DNA from: Synanceia verrucosa
Taxonomy: Eukaryota > Chordata > Actinopteri > Perciformes > Synanceiidae
NCBI GenBank assembly: GCA_029721515.1
Contig: CM056550.1
Location: 12,569,431 to 12,633,430 of the forward strand
DNA: 64,000 bases
Reading direction: 5' to 3'
Shown here: positions 31,297-43,640 of the stretch, piece after piece
How the letters are laid out: each line of letters starts with the position of its first letter
Numbering within the stretch: the first letter of the stretch is position 1
Translations under genes and position numbers: made by a program
Notes under the pieces: generated by a model
What the model saw: the letters and a program-made list of their open reading frames with translations, nothing else
The model's database searches: none
What the model was told of the DNA's origin: nothing

Positions 31297-31924
31297 AAAA
31301 ATTATTAGGTAACTTAATTTCACCATAACGACCATTTTATCTTTAACTTATTCCCATGAGAAAGGAAATAAGTACAACTGATATTTATCAGTGAGTACTA
31401 CATAGAAAATGATTTTACTTCCCCTCTCCATGATCAACGCAGCACAGGTAATGCTATCCAGCTGGAAAGCACATGGTCCTTAGTATCAAGCTAGTAATGT
31501 AAAAGACAATGAGTCAGTCTAACTTAGCTTTAAAATATTTTTTCGATTTGCTGTCATGTATAAAAAGAACCAGAATGAACACTGTAATAGTCTACTTGAT
31601 TATTGTATGCAAATTATTTCACCAATATTTAAGTAAATCATAACTAGATGGCACCTCCTCCCTCTGGTTGTTTTTTTTGGGAAGCAACATCGCCTGAAGA
31701 TGACAAGGTATCCGCTGCAGAACTTTTATCATGCAGTCAAGCATCACCAGTCATACAGGAGTGTAGACTATGGAATTAAATTTGACCGAGAGAGCTTCAG
31801 GGACTCATCTAGTACACCAGATTGGTATGTTGCGATTTTTCTTTCCTCACTAAATGATGCAAAGTGTTCTAATGTTTGGTGTTGTGGAAATGGCCACTGT
31901 ATACTGTGGGGATGTAGCATTTCG

Positions 31925-32112
31925 GCTCCCCCTGCTGTCAGAAGTTTGAGGGGGCGTGGCTTTGGACAGAGCACTGACGGGAGGCAGAGGAAGGGGTGGA
32001 GCTTAGAGGGGGTGCCACTTTCAAATCTTGCTAGCTCTCTTGCTGGCGATGTAACATGACAGACTACAGCTTTTAACTACCTGCTCTACCACTGAGCCAC
32101 ATCCGCCCCATC
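31925..32112 (-). repeat. Repeat fragment with tRNA-like head
   Basis: On the minus strand, from 32112, GGGGCGGATGTGGCTCAGTG continues GTAGAGCAG, a tRNA A-box-like start as in tRNA-derived SINEs; no B-box follows. The adjacent part (TTTGAGGGGGCGTGGCTTTG at 31948, GGTGCCACTTTCAAAT, GACAGACTACAGCTTTTAAC) has an inverted relative at 60680-60790 and a matching end word at 61290. Confidence 0.5.
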
Positions 32113-33775
32113 ATCAGTGGCTCTCTTGGACATTTTCGGATATGGTTGGTACAGTATGAATGTTTTACTTTTCTCTGACGTAATTTGGTGAGTGGTAAGT
32201 TATTGCTGCAGGTTGTAATCCATATCTATTTTAGATTTAGATTTGCTTTAGCCCTGTATGTTCTTTTCTTTTTCTTCCTTCTTCTCCTTCCTCTTTTATA
32301 CGTTCTTTTGTCCCCCTTCCTGTGTGTCTCATGCAGGTCCAGGGGATACAGTAGGAACAGTCCTGGCCCTCAGGGTGGAGCAGTGGTCTTTGGTCGTAAT
32401 CCGAGAAAAGCTTCATCTGTCTTAGGTGGTTGTTTGGAGAAGCACCTCATGGCCTGAAGACGTGGCTTTGGCGGAGATAGCGTCACTGAGATGGAACTGA
32501 AAATGTTCAAACTGTATCTCTGAGATGGAGAATGAACAGTACTGTGCTTTATGGAGCCAAAAGGCTAGATGCTGTCGTTGTTCGCTGCAGCACTAACCCG
32601 TGAAATAGAGTTCACCTACCCAGAGATGGCAGTTTACCACTCATCCATCCTACACGAAGGCACTCACATGTTTATAAAGAGAAAGTGATGTAGTCAAATT
32701 CAATAGATAGCTCCAGATCCATGCGTACACACCTTCCAAACACGCAACAATGCAGCACATGCTTCCTTTCACAAACTCTCAGTGGGACTCATTACATTAT
32801 GTTACATCGTCTCACCCTATTCACTCCTCCCCCGTCTCTTCCCTCGATCTCAAGTGTTCCAGCACATCTGTGAATTATTCCAGGGGTTAATTGTGTCTAA
32901 CGCCTACAACTTCACTCTCCCTCCTCATCCCACTCCATCGCCATATCCCCACCCTCTCCTTCTTTCTTTTTCTCATTTTCACTTTCAATTACCAAACTGC
33001 CACCACCAAGCATGTAGAGGGGAGAATATAACACAGGAAAACATACACAGGGCCTTGCGGATGGTTCATCCATTTATGCATATCTCATTCATAGCATACC
33101 ACTATGCATAGTGTTAATCTTGTATGTATGGCCTGGTAGAATAAGACTGGTGGTGGTGTAGAGTTCCAGTACATGCTCACATACATGCACCACACGCATA
33201 AATGCCTATGTGGCTGATGTTTTGCTGAGGTTGGGGTCTTCTTCCTGTGCAGAGAGACATAAAGCTCAGTGGCCATAACATACAGCCAAGCATACTGCAG
33301 TATATGACTACAATCAAGCTTTTATGTGGACCTGATGCAATAAACGAGGCCAAGAACTGAAACAGCCATTCTGCATACTGTGGGTGTTCAAAAAGAAAGG
33401 ACAGTTTGCAGTAAAAACAGAGAGATACAGTATGTGGGATTGTGAAAATCAGCCACAGGAAATGATTTAATACTCCAGTGAACAGAAGCAGATCCTGTTC
33501 TAAAACAGTTTTCACTCCTTTTTAGAAACCATCAAAAAGGGTCATTAGATGTTACTTAGTCATACCTCCATTAGCACGGTTGCATCATTTACACAGATGA
33601 TGTAGCTTATAAGGAGTCCAGATAGTTTTGCTCCCAAAAATGGTTCTACCATCTCTGGTATTTCAAACATTTTCCATTTTCTGTATTATAAATTAAGCTA
33701 AACTGTAATTATATTTTTATTTATTTTGTAATTCTGTAAAGATCAAGAGACATTTTCTTGAGACACGTCATTTCT
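32113..33775. other. No recognisable feature
   Basis: Includes pyrimidine-rich tracts (32260-32340, 32890-32980). No exon or repeat recognised. Confidence 0.4.
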
Positions 33776-34738
33776 CAGGGTTCCTACGGTTCCTTGAAAA
33801 GTCTTAAAATGTCTTTATTCAAAATCTTAAATTGTCTTAAATTTATCATAACTTTGCTGTAGGTATTAAATTTTTGGAAAGTGCATTTAATGCCAACGCG
33901 AAAACACAGTGGCCCACCGTAAAGTGGAGACTGCTTTAAGTGTTGGAAGTGTTATTATTCTCTGTCCATATTTGGGGGGAAAATAGGTCCCTAAGGAACA
34001 AGTAATTTTGCAGGATTAACAAAGTTCCTACTGAGCCATGATGGAGACTGTTTTAAGTGTTATTGTTTTATTATTCTCTGTAGCGGTGTTAACAATAATC
34101 AGTTCGGCAATACATCGCAATGCGGGGCATGCATCAATGCGGCAACATGCCATAATCGATTATGTCACTGTTTGTTTCATGGCCTCGAGTGGACGATAAA
34201 GTTGTAAAATTTCAATTACTTCCGGGGTATTTCTGGCGCACCGGAAGTGCAGCAGCACTAGCTAGCATAACAACAATGTAAGAAAACAAAAGATGGCTGA
34301 GGTGGAGGGAGATGACCACGATAGACGGCTAAAAAAACCACACTCAAAGCTTGGAAAGCAGACATCTGGGCACATTTTGGCTTCTATGAAGTTAATGACT
34401 GATGAAGAATGCATCACAATGCATCGTAGAATCGAATTGAATCGAATCGTTACCTGGTGAATTGTAAGCGAATCGTGAGGGCAGTGCCAATGCACACCTC
34501 TAATTCTCTACGTAATGCAACTTATGTTATGTTGGCTCCGTTCTGTGTCACAATGAAACATTGCAAAGATTATCGATAACAAATGGGAAAGGTAAGTTTT
34601 GATTTCCAGTCTAGGAGATAATAAATTGAGTATTTTCTATTTCTAATTATGACATTGTTTGGTCTTAAATGATATTTGTTGAGGTCTTAACAAGCTATTG
34701 AAAATTCAATTTGACATTTAAATGGTGCAAGAACCCTG
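33776..34738 (+). mobile_element. hAT-type MITE (CAGGGTTC ends) with nested second hAT
   Basis: Ends CAGGGTTCCTACGGTTCC and the complement of GGTGCAAGAACCCTG. Subterminal AAAAGTCTTAAAATGTCTT recurs inverted at the right (GGTCTTAAATGATATTTG). A second element occupies 34081-34502. A reverse-oriented relative is at 58712-59056. An 8-bp target duplication was not clear. Confidence 0.7.
34081..34502. mobile_element. hAT-type element (TAGMGGTGT ends), nested
   Basis: Ends TAGCGGTGTTAACAATAATC and the complement of GCCAATGCACACCTCTA. Flanked by ATTCTCTG (34073-34080) and ATTCTCTA (34503-34510), an 8-bp duplication with one mismatch. The interior has CGATTCGATT-like words typical of ZBED-type hAT relatives. 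Non-coding. Confidence 0.75.
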
Positions 34739-35519
34739 TTTCTGTCATGTGTCTGTCATCTCATTTGTCACGTTTAGTCTCGTCTTCTAGTTTTCTGTTT
34801 TATTTTGAAGTCTTGTCTTTTTATGTTGTGTCTACTTCTGCTTCCAGTCTTTGTTTCTGTTTCCACCTGTCTCCCCATTTCTTGTGTCAGTTTATTGTTG
34901 TCCTTGTGTCCTTTGTCATGCTTCCTAAAGCAAATGTCTGTACATTTCAGCGGCTATAATTAGCATACAATAGCAGGTTATGCATTTACTCATTTTCATA
35001 TCTGGCTCAAATGAGCAAATCAAATGAAAATAATCAAAGTTTACGAAATCATACTGGGTCTCGAATTTACTTCTAATCCCACTGTGGATTTTCAGTGCGC
35101 ATGCTATTCAAGACATGAAGTAAAATGTCTGTAATCTAATTGCCATCTTGTCAAAGTCTGTCCAGCATTAAACAATTTGATCATACAATCCAATGGTAGA
35201 TTAAATTTTACAAATTTAGGAAAGGAAATTGTTTAACCACTGTATAAAGCTTTCGTTAGATCTCACCTTGATCTGATCTGTTGCTTTTCCTGAAGTTTCT
35301 TCCATTTATATTGAGCTATACAAATAAAACTGACTTGACTTGGATTGGCTCATTAAATGACATAACTGAAAAAACTCTCACTTTCCTTGTCCTTGTTTTT
35401 TTTTTTTCTGGCAGGCAGTAGCTTGTTAAGTGTGGTGGCAAAAAGGTCAAAGGTTAACCTTTGACATGGGTTCTTTCTGTTTCTTTTTTATTTGGTTTGA
35501 ACGCACAAGTCTATTCAGA
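34739..35519. other. No gene; short repeat piece near the right
   Basis: 34740-34930 is T-rich sequence of unclear origin. 35305-35345 (ATTGAGCTATACAAATAAAA, then CTGACTTGACTTG) is a short piece of the TATAGCCCAATATCACAAATT family. Confidence 0.45.
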
Positions 35520-35640
35520 GTCCACAGAGTCACAAGAGTCAAAAATGAAGCAAAAGTGAAGCTTTATTTGTCCATCACTACAAAAACTCTGGCATAAGGC
35601 ACAATCTGTTTCTTTAAAATGGCTGGCACTCAAAGAGCTC
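35520..35640 (+). repeat. Chimeric fragment of two MITE families
   Basis: GTGAAGCTTTATTTGTCCATCAC (35553-35575) is the end of the small hAT-like MITE. CTCTGGCATAAGGCACAATC to GGCTGGCACTCAAAGAG (35585-35637) is the end of the TTAA-ended family. Only these ends are present. Confidence 0.55.
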
Positions 35641-37189
35641 AGTTTAGGGAACGCTGGCTTCTGTATGTGATTACAAGTGGTCGCTACATAAGCAGAATCT
35701 GTTGCCTGCTGTTTCCCGCCGCTCTGTTTTCTTCTTCTTTTATGGCAGTTATACATCTCTGTCCTCATTCAGGATCTCTGGGAATCCTGTGAAATGATCT
35801 TCCCATTCCTCGTCCTCGGCTGTTCTGGCATCCTGGGGCAGCTATGCACCATATTTCCGAGAAACTTTACAAGCGTTTAACTGCAAGCGCCGTGATCTCT
35901 GGCAGTAGTTTGAACAGAGCACTTTCCTGCCAATACAGCAGTGTTTTGGTTTTGACTGTTGCATGCTGGGAATATGTGACGTCAACTCCTGGAGCTCTAT
36001 TGTGGTTGTGCTCTGCGGAGAAGTCTGTTGGTGCGCTTTCAGTGCCTTCGGTGTAACGCGTCACAGAGTTAAAGAAGTGTAGATGTGAAAACAGGACAGG
36101 TACAAACAATTTTACCATTACATTAGCGTACAGAACTTCCCATTTATGCCTTCGCTGCAGAGAAGTATGACATCCCAAGGTTTTAACCGCACCCTATCCC
36201 ATCAAGTGTCACTTAAGTTGGGGACAGGCCCCTGATCTCTCATTGTGGCCCCGCAGCTGAGCCTCATTTGCCATCTGGTAAACCACACGAATATACCTAG
36301 ATCAGCAAGAGAAGTCATTTACTCCATGGTGGGAGTAGTGGCACCTGATATCCAGTCAAGTTCTCCATTTGTATTTATACTTGACATCGTCTGGCAAATG
36401 AATCAATAATGTAATCAATTAATGAAGAAAAGATGGCGGTCATGTGAAGGAATTTAAAGCTTGAGGATTAATACAGTTTGATCTTATATCAAAGCGATGG
36501 CCAGACGAATGGTTCTCTAAACATAATATATACAATAGTAGAGCATTGTTCACTTCTACGTGTAATGCCGCAGGACAAAGAGACACTGCAGTGAATAAAA
36601 CATACTGTGAAATATTGTGTTTGGAGGTCCTCCCCCATGATAAGCATAAGATCGTTATTTTAAAACTATGCGGTGTCTCATAATTTTGGACCATTAACTA
36701 TACATGAAGCTTAAAGACAAAACTTGCTCCCTTTAAATAATTCATTTGTTATTATTTTTGTTATTTAAAAATCACAGACTTCATCTGAATGCCCTGAAAA
36801 AAGGCAGACTTGGAGAGCTTTTAAATAATGTTTTTTTTTCTAATTATTATATTATATTGTTCAGAGATGAAAACGAATTTTACTTTACAAAAAAGACTTG
36901 AACATTGCAATTTTTATAGGTTGTAGACTCGGGATGACAACCCTAAAAGAGATACCCATAGAAACAGGAATAATAATGACATGGGTAAAAATATGCTTCT
37001 CTTCAACGCAGCTTTGTTCTGCGTAATTTTATTTTTTTTTCATTTGCAAAAGTATCTCTGATTTTTTAAAATATTTTGTTTCCTTGTATCAATTTTAATT
37101 ATTTCATCAATTAATTGTAACCATTCTCTAACTCATATCCAACAGAGTTTCTATTGAAATAATTCTCAGTACAATACTGTAATAAATCC
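35641..37189. other. No assigned feature
   Basis: The minus strand at about 35830-35760 gives an acidic open stretch (AEDEEWEDHFTGFPEILNED) next to CpG-rich sequence (35850-36060). It is reminiscent of transposase N-termini but too short to assign. The remainder is AT-rich. Confidence 0.35.
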
Positions 37190-37820
37190 ATAGACTGTAT
37201 ATACATTAAAGAGTGGACGGAGTTATCTCACCCGTTGGTTTGTGAACAATGGCAATGAAGCCCATACGGAAGTAACTAAACTTCATTCTCTCCACCAGTC
37301 AGCAGGGGGCGATACTGGTGGATTCAAAAAGAAGTCCATTTGTATTGATGTCTATGGAAAATTACTCTTGTATTACCTCTGAAAACACTATAAATATGTG
37401 TTTTTGGTCTCAATGGTTAGTTTAAATAAAGTTAAAATACACCAGAGTGTGGATTTAATGAACTATGGTCAAATCACCTCATTGCAGGAGACAGACAACC
37501 ACTCACACTCACATTCACACCTACAGTCAATTTAAAATTAGCCAATTAACCTAATCCACATGCATGTTTTTGGATGGTGGGAGGAATTTATGTGATATGT
37601 CACCACATATTTGACCATAACTCAGTAAATGGACATCCTGATGTATTAAAACAGTATTTAAACTAAATATTTCATATATAGTGTTTACAGAGGTAATACA
37701 GTAGGGGAGAAAAAGGTCATTTTCCCATACACTTCAATGCAAACCACCGGTATCGCCCCCTGCTGGCTGGTGGAGAGAATGCTAGTTTAAGTTACTTCCG
37801 TGTGGGCTTCATTGAACAGC
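37190..37820. mobile_element. Long inverted-repeat MITE with nested repeat fragment
   Basis: The left arm (about 37250-37405: CGGAAGTAAC, TTCTCTCCACCAGTCAGCAG, GGGGGCGATACTGGTGG, GTATTACCTCTGAAAACACT) and right arm (37675-37815) are imperfect complements about 150 bp long. Between them, 37480-37605 is a piece of the RTE/Expander-like repeat (TCACACTCACATTCACACCT). No target duplication was determined. Confidence 0.75.
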
Positions 37821-38970
37821 AATTTAATTCACTTTGCTTAACACAACAAACATTTGTGCAAAGTAGACTCTTTACCCTCAATTTAAATTAATAATTCATT
37901 TACCCTTAAATTAACAACACCAGATTGTCAATCAAAAAAATTAGCACACAGCTACATAACATGGCTATAAGATTTGAGCTCAAAAAATACCTGAAACTCG
38001 AACACAGATAAAACAACAAAAAACTGAAATGTGCTGGAGCCAAAGCCGTATTACAGTATCTCTTGACTTACTTAGGTAAGAAAACAAAATAAACATCTTT
38101 AGTTCGCAAAACACAGGGTTGTACTTTTCCAAATACTCACAAACTTACATTTTAATATATGATTCATGTCATTAAATGGAAAAAAAGCACATCAGTTTAA
38201 ACTGTAATGAACATGTGAATAAGGAAGTAAACAGTCAAAAAAATCACAGGTAAATTTAGTCTAAGGGAGAAGTGGAGCACTACACCACCTCCTGCTGGTT
38301 ACCCTGGAAATCTTACAAACCTTTTTGCTTATTTTGACTTTAGAAAACCACACTTGAATTAAAATAAATAACATAAAACGTGCCCATACATTTTCTTAAA
38401 TCAATATTTTGTTAAATCAATTTAATTTGTATGCATGTTTCTCCTCACTCTACACTCTGCATTTGATCTCCATCCACTTAAACTTTCAGTTTTGTCATAT
38501 CTTTTAATATCCACGTGCAGTCCTCCATCTTTCTGTTTCCTGTTTCTAATGCAATTCCTTAATTTTCCTTTTCCCGCTCTCACCCATGCCATACCCCACA
38601 GGTTGAGCATGCTTTCTTTTTTCCCTTATATCCTCTCCTCTTTCGCCACATATGCTCTCATAGCTGTACTCGTTATTCATCAGTGATTGTGTTTAACAGG
38701 CCTTTCTCCGTTGTTCGCTGGCATTTGGGAGCTCTCATTAACATTTGCTACATGTGGTTTTGCAAAGGTGTTGAGATAGATCAAGGCACTGAAATCATTC
38801 ATCTCACCCCAGTAGAAGCATTTGCAGGACTGTGGTTCACCTGCAAGGAGAATTGCCACAGAGACTTCGTAGTGAAAATACAGGGTTTAACTTGTGGGTT
38901 TTAGACGACAAAAGGTGTTTATGACCACTGACTGACCTTTCTTTTCTACCAATTATGGTGCATTCCTCTA
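37821..38970. other. No recognisable feature
   Basis: AT-rich, probably low-copy sequence. A pyrimidine-rich stretch lies at 38440-38660. Confidence 0.4.
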
Positions 38971-39356
38971 TTAATTCTCTGAGTGCCATTGACATATTTA
39001 TACGTAATTTAAAATCCAAAGCTTGAGTGCCATTGATGTATGAATACGTGAAAGTGTTTTTTTTCGTCAGCAGGGACAAAAGAGCACTCTCACACAGCCT
39101 GTGAGTAATGTTGGAGCTTCTGAGAGATGTACTCGGAGCATAAAGAGAGAGTATATGCCACGGAAATCAAAGCAGGAAGTGGAGATGATCGAGATTAGAG
39201 AGGAAAACAAGCAGAATCTGGACAAAAAAAGTGGTGAAAGTGGCCTCTACTCTACCTCTGATAAAACAAGAATGGAACAAGGTAAAAACAAACATTTTTG
39301 TCATGATGAAATAGAGAGACTCTTCTTTCATTTGAGCTATTCAGTGTTTTCATTCT
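38971..39356 (+). mobile_element. TTAA-ended MITE, right end lost
   Basis: TTAATTCTCTGAGTGCCATT, a second GAGTGCCATTGATGTATG, CTCTCACACAGCCTGTGAGT, GATCAAAGCAGGAAGTGG-type sequence and GTCATGATGAAATAGAGA follow the family order. It breaks after TTCAGTGTTTTC at a LINE 3' end. Confidence 0.85.
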
Positions 39357-39690
39357 CCAGTGCAGAATGGAAAAGCCTTAGTGCCTTCATAAGATTTGGG
39401 TCCAGTCCTCATCCATCGCTCTCATCATTTTATGTCACTTTAAAACTACTTGGCAGCTTACTGTATACTTATGTTTGTATACTTTACATATCTATGCTCT
39501 TTAATGTTGTAGATTTCTGCATATTGTTTTGTTTAGACTGTTTGTTTATTTTGCACTAATACTGCATTTTGCATTATTCTGCACTGTATGTATTTAAAAA
39601 AAAGCTTTAATCTTGTTACTTTTTCCTACTGTGAATGGCAACTGTTGGGAAAGAATTTCCTTTGGGATTAATAAAGTTATCCTGTGAAAA
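39357..39690 (+). repeat. LINE 3' untranslated tail
   Basis: TTTGCACTAATACTGCATTT and AATTTCCTTTGGGATTAATA followed by AAGTTATC are the conserved terminal phrases of a fish LINE 3' end. No coding remnant. Confidence 0.6.
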
Positions 39691-41455
39691 AGGTTTTTCA
39701 TGTGACTTTGGTCATAAGCTTCACTTCAATTTAGTAACTTTTTGTGCAGCAATTTTACAGTATTGTGACAAATGCTCAATTTGCTCGTGCTTCTGATACT
39801 TCTACAAATTAATCTAATAAAGCACAGCCTTAGCAGCCACCCATCGCTATAGAAACAAAGGTTACAAAATTGTAATCCTAATTCCTCTACTGGACTCTAT
39901 GAGAATACTTACCTCAAATTATGTGCACACATACACAACTGAGATTGGTAGAAGGCTCTGCCTATGCCTGTACGTAGAACTGTGGTTACAATGTCGTAAT
40001 CTTCATCCTAATTTACCCTAACTCCTCCAACTGTAGTCATAGAATCCAGTAAAGGTCAGAGCCCGATGGACGTTCACTCTGCCATGACACCAGACGGGCT
40101 AAGCATTACATCCTCTGCTAATACAGGCCTATCTAACTGAAATTTCAAGGATGCATGTCAGCTGTAATAATTTAACACATACTGGTGTCTGCCCAGCCAA
40201 TCACTGTCATCATCAGGGAAGATGGCAGGATTGTCCCATCCTGAAGATGGTGAAAGTCTTCAGGAGGCCAAATGTCATTTCCGCCCTGGCCCTTGTCCTG
40301 GCATGATTGTTGTGCTTCCTGGGGTTCTGTGTATGGTGTCAGGAGAAAATGCTGGCAGACAGCAACAGACCAGAGGATTCATCTGTAAAAAAAAAAATCT
40401 CATCATCACAACCTCAGAAATAGAGTGACATTCTTGACACATCCATGATGTAAAAAGTGATTATTCAGGACAAATGTGAATAAAATGCATGAATACCTTG
40501 TGTGGCTGGATGTAAAAAAATAGACTAAAATATTTTGATGATGGTTTTCATGAAAAATGTTATCACAACCGAAATTTGTCTTTTAGCGCAGTAACACATA
40601 ATTATGCAACAAGGCATGCTACCAGAGGTTGTTTTACTTTACCGAAATTTAAAACAGCTGGGCAACGAACGGTGATGTTCAGAGCAAACTAATGTGCATC
40701 ATCATGGTTTGGTTGTAATGACATTTTTAGAAATCTACAGATATATAAGGAGGAGCTTTAATGTGTCCTTATTATAGTGTGTAGGTATGTACCCATGCTT
40801 GTATAGATCTATAAATAAAAGACAGAGAGGTAAACATATACTGGTACGGGAGTCTGTCTTGTAATATATATGTGTTGTGCGTGTGTGTGTGTGTGTGTGT
40901 ATTTTGTTATTGTGACATGGTTGTTTTGTATGGTCATGTGAAATTGAGTAGATTCCAGGAAGAATAGCTGCAGCATTGCTGAAGCTAATGGAGATCTAAA
41001 TAAACAAACAAACAAACAAACACTAGAGGTTGTGTGGTTCACCTGTGTGAACCAGAGGTCTGAAAGCCATAGACTGAGCCAGGCCACTTTGCCACGTTGC
41101 TGATGAGACAGTATTGCAGAACCTTCCGAAATCATAAGACGAAGCCTAATAAACCAGTCAATGTACATTACAAGCAATGCACAGTGATCATTAATTGACA
41201 ATATCAAAAAGTTGTTCCAACTGTTTCATAATCAGAGTACAGCTAGGTTATTGGAGATGTTAATGACCTATTTGGATTGTAATTGTGATGTTTCAGTGAG
41301 CAGTGAGTGTGTGTTTGTGCACTATTTACTCATTAAGATGGTGTGTAGTACTTTGTCACATATTTCTCTCTTTGTTTTATAACTGTGGTGGTGTTTCCTT
41401 TCTTTTTGATTTGGTCCTTTACCTCCTCGTAAGCCTCCATGAGGAAAAGTCTGCC
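39691..41455. other. No recognisable feature
   Basis: Mixed AT-rich sequence with a GT run at 40879-40900 and an (AAAC)n run near 41000-41022. No gene seen. Confidence 0.4.
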
Positions 41456-41560
41456 ATGCAGGTCATTAGAAATTCCTTTTTCTGTAAACCAAGAGCGCCA
41501 TCTAGAAGTGTAAAAAATATCACAACAGCTTCATGAAGCTTCATTTGTCCTATGTAACTC
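41456..41560 (-). mobile_element. Partial small hAT-like MITE
   Basis: AAACCAAGAGCGCCATCTAG, AAAAAATATCACAACAGCTTC and GAAGCTTCATTTGTCC match the right arm of the element at 22451-22647. The left arm is missing. Confidence 0.65.
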
Positions 41561-41771
41561 AAAGAATTGAGTTATTTTTACTAACTACCCCAACACTGAT
41601 CATACCTATCATATTAAAGAAAACTGCTGTTTAACAGAAGGTCACTGTCTCCTACACAAAAACACTTTGTAGAAATGGCAGTGAGAAGAGAAGGTGATTC
41701 TTTTATTCTTTGGTCCACTTTCCTGAAAAGCTGAATCAATTCCCTCTATGGTTGTACTGGCTGTTTCTCCT

Positions 41772-41772
41772 T

Positions 41773-41805
<33 letters not shown>

Positions 41806-41812
41806 ACACACA
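41772..41812 (+). repeat. (CA)n microsatellite
   Basis: About 20 CA units with one TA interruption. Confidence 0.95.
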
Positions 41813-42013
41813 ACCAACAGCCACTTCAAGCTGATTCATTCTTTCTCACTAGCTTCATTTCTTCTAACCTTCACTTTGTTGTCTTATCATCCTTCCTTAC
41901 TGTCCTGTCCCCACTGTCCAATCTTTACATTCTATACCTTGTCCTATATCCTTCCTCTTTCATTATCCTCCTGTGTCACCCAACTTCACCCCAGCTATTA
42001 ATTGTAGTCATTT

Positions 42014-42229
42014 TTAACTCTGAGTGCCATTGACATATTTCGACGTGATTTAAAATCTGAAGCTTGAGTACCACCAAGTGTTTTTTTTGGCAGCAGGTCG
42101 TGGTCTCCCGCAGCCTGTGAGTAATGTTGGGGCTTCTGGGAGATGTAGTCGGACTGTAAATAGACAATATATGCCACAACGATCAAAGCAGGAAGTGGAG
42201 ACGATCACAATTAGAGAGAAAAACGGATT
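42014..42229 (+). mobile_element. TTAA-ended MITE, right part replaced by minisatellite
   Basis: TTAACTCTGAGTGCCATTGA, TTTTGGCAGCAGGTCGTGG, GCAGCCTGTGAGTAATGTTG and GATCAAAGCAGGAAGTGGAG follow the family order. Similarity stops at about 42229, just before a 39-bp tandem array. Confidence 0.85.
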
Positions 42230-42240
42230 CCAGTGCTTTC

Positions 42241-42500
42241 TAGGTGGAGCTAATGCAGGACAGAATGAGTGCTCTCCGGTAGGTGGAGGTGATACAGGAT
42301 GGAATGAGCGCTCTCCGGTAGGTGGAGGTGATACAGGATGGAATGAGTGCTCTCCAGTAGGTGGAGGTGATACAGGATGGAATGAGTGCTCTCCGGTAGG
42401 TGGAGGTGATACAGGATGGAATGAGTGCTCTCCGGTAGGTGGAGGTGATACAGGATGGAATCAGTGCTCTCCGGTAGTGGAAGTGATGCAGAATGTAAAA
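42241..42500 (+). repeat. Minisatellite, 39-bp unit, about six copies, frame-preserving
   Basis: Units start at 42269, 42308, 42347, 42386, 42425 and 42464 (degraded), with a variant before the first. 39 is a multiple of three, so one frame reads as 13-residue repeats CSPVGGGDTGWNE. That frame extends left into the MITE and has no homology I recognise. I treat it as non-coding. Confidence 0.95.
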
Positions 42501-43199
42501 GTGTTGCGTTTATATTTTTGTTGAGTGTAGATCAAGCAGACAGGAAGTCAGGCACCAGAATAAAAGAGTTTCTAGTGGATTTTCAAAATAAAATATCATA
42601 TGTGAACTCTGGCTACTTGATTTTAGCAGCACAACCGGCAAAAGGCCAAATAATGAACAAGGAAATATTTATCATCGAAGTGGAAAAACACAGCATTATT
42701 TACGATGTCCAACATGGACTTTATAAAGACAGCAACAGAAAAGAGAATGCATGGAGATGAACTGCAGCTATGTGTGCAATTGAATGAGTTTTCAAAAACT
42801 TGCCAATACGTAATTAAAGTACTTGAAATGGAAAAAATAAATGTCTGATTCATTTTCAAATTGTTTCATTTTGAAAGCCACTTGGTTACGTGGTATTTCA
42901 CAAGATAGATCTTGCCACAGTGTGGAGCAGTCTCGCATGCAGCGCTATGCTGTAAAACGCTCCCGGTCTAAATTGATGTTGCAGTGATACGCTCGAAAAA
43001 CGCTGCACTGCAGTAATGTGGACGGTGTCAATTAGGCTGAAGTATTGATCCTGCTTCTACTGAACTGAACCAATCCTGAGGCTTAGCCTTTTAGGAGCAG
43101 TGGGCTGCTGTGTAGACCATCACAGGGATGTCGTCACACCGAGTGGACGACATTCCAATAAACAAGTTGGAAAACCAAGATGGACGCCTCCTATGAAAA
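42501..43199. other. No recognisable feature
   Basis: AT-rich to 42850, then sequence with GCAGCGCTATGCTGTAAAAC and CAGTGATACGCTCGAAAAAC near 42940-43010 that may be repeat-derived. No gene seen. Confidence 0.35.
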
Positions 43200-43415
43200 G
43201 TTGACTCGACTGTAGGCTGAAACATGTAACGCTACACGTTGCTAACCCACGGCGCTGCCATCTTGGATTATGACGTTGAGGTCAAGTCAGGGTTGGTGAG
43301 GGTCGTCGGACTTTCTGAATCGGAAATCCGACTTCGGGAGGTCTCCCCATCGAAAGTTCAGACTCAGAACTCGTAAATTCTGACTTCTGAGTCCAAATGA
43401 AACGCAGCAATAGAG
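43200..43415. repeat. Probable dispersed-repeat fragment
   Basis: GCTGCCATCTTGGATTATGA followed by TCGGAAATCCGACTTC and AACTCGTAAATTCTGACTTC is wording I associate with a fish repeat. Only one copy is here. Confidence 0.35.
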
Positions 43416-43424
43416 ACAAAAAAC

Positions 43425-43640
43425 CATTTACACTCACACTCACCCCTATGACCAGTTTAGAGTCACCAGTTAACCTGACCTAGGAGGACACTGGAGAACC
43501 CAAAGAGAACCCACAACACCATGGGGAAACATGCAGACTCTACACAGAGCTGGAGGTTCAGTGTTTAGCTCAAGGACGTAACAAAATGGAAAAACAGTAG
43601 GAGCCAAGGGATCAAACCCATGACCTTATGGTTGAGGCAA
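43425..43640 (+). repeat. RTE/Expander-like repeat fragment
   Basis: CCATTTACACTCACACTCAC, TAGAGTCACCAGTTAACCTG, AGAGAACCCACAACACCATG and AACATGCAGACTCTACACAG match the family at 20845-21055. Confidence 0.6.

Noticed and set aside
32050..32112. Possible tRNA gene
   Set aside because: Only an A-box-like start is present; there is no B-box, anticodon arm or full cloverleaf, so it is at most a SINE head.
42078..42524. 148-residue open frame with 13-residue repeats
   Set aside because: It starts in a MITE and continues through a tandem array; no homology or exon signals.
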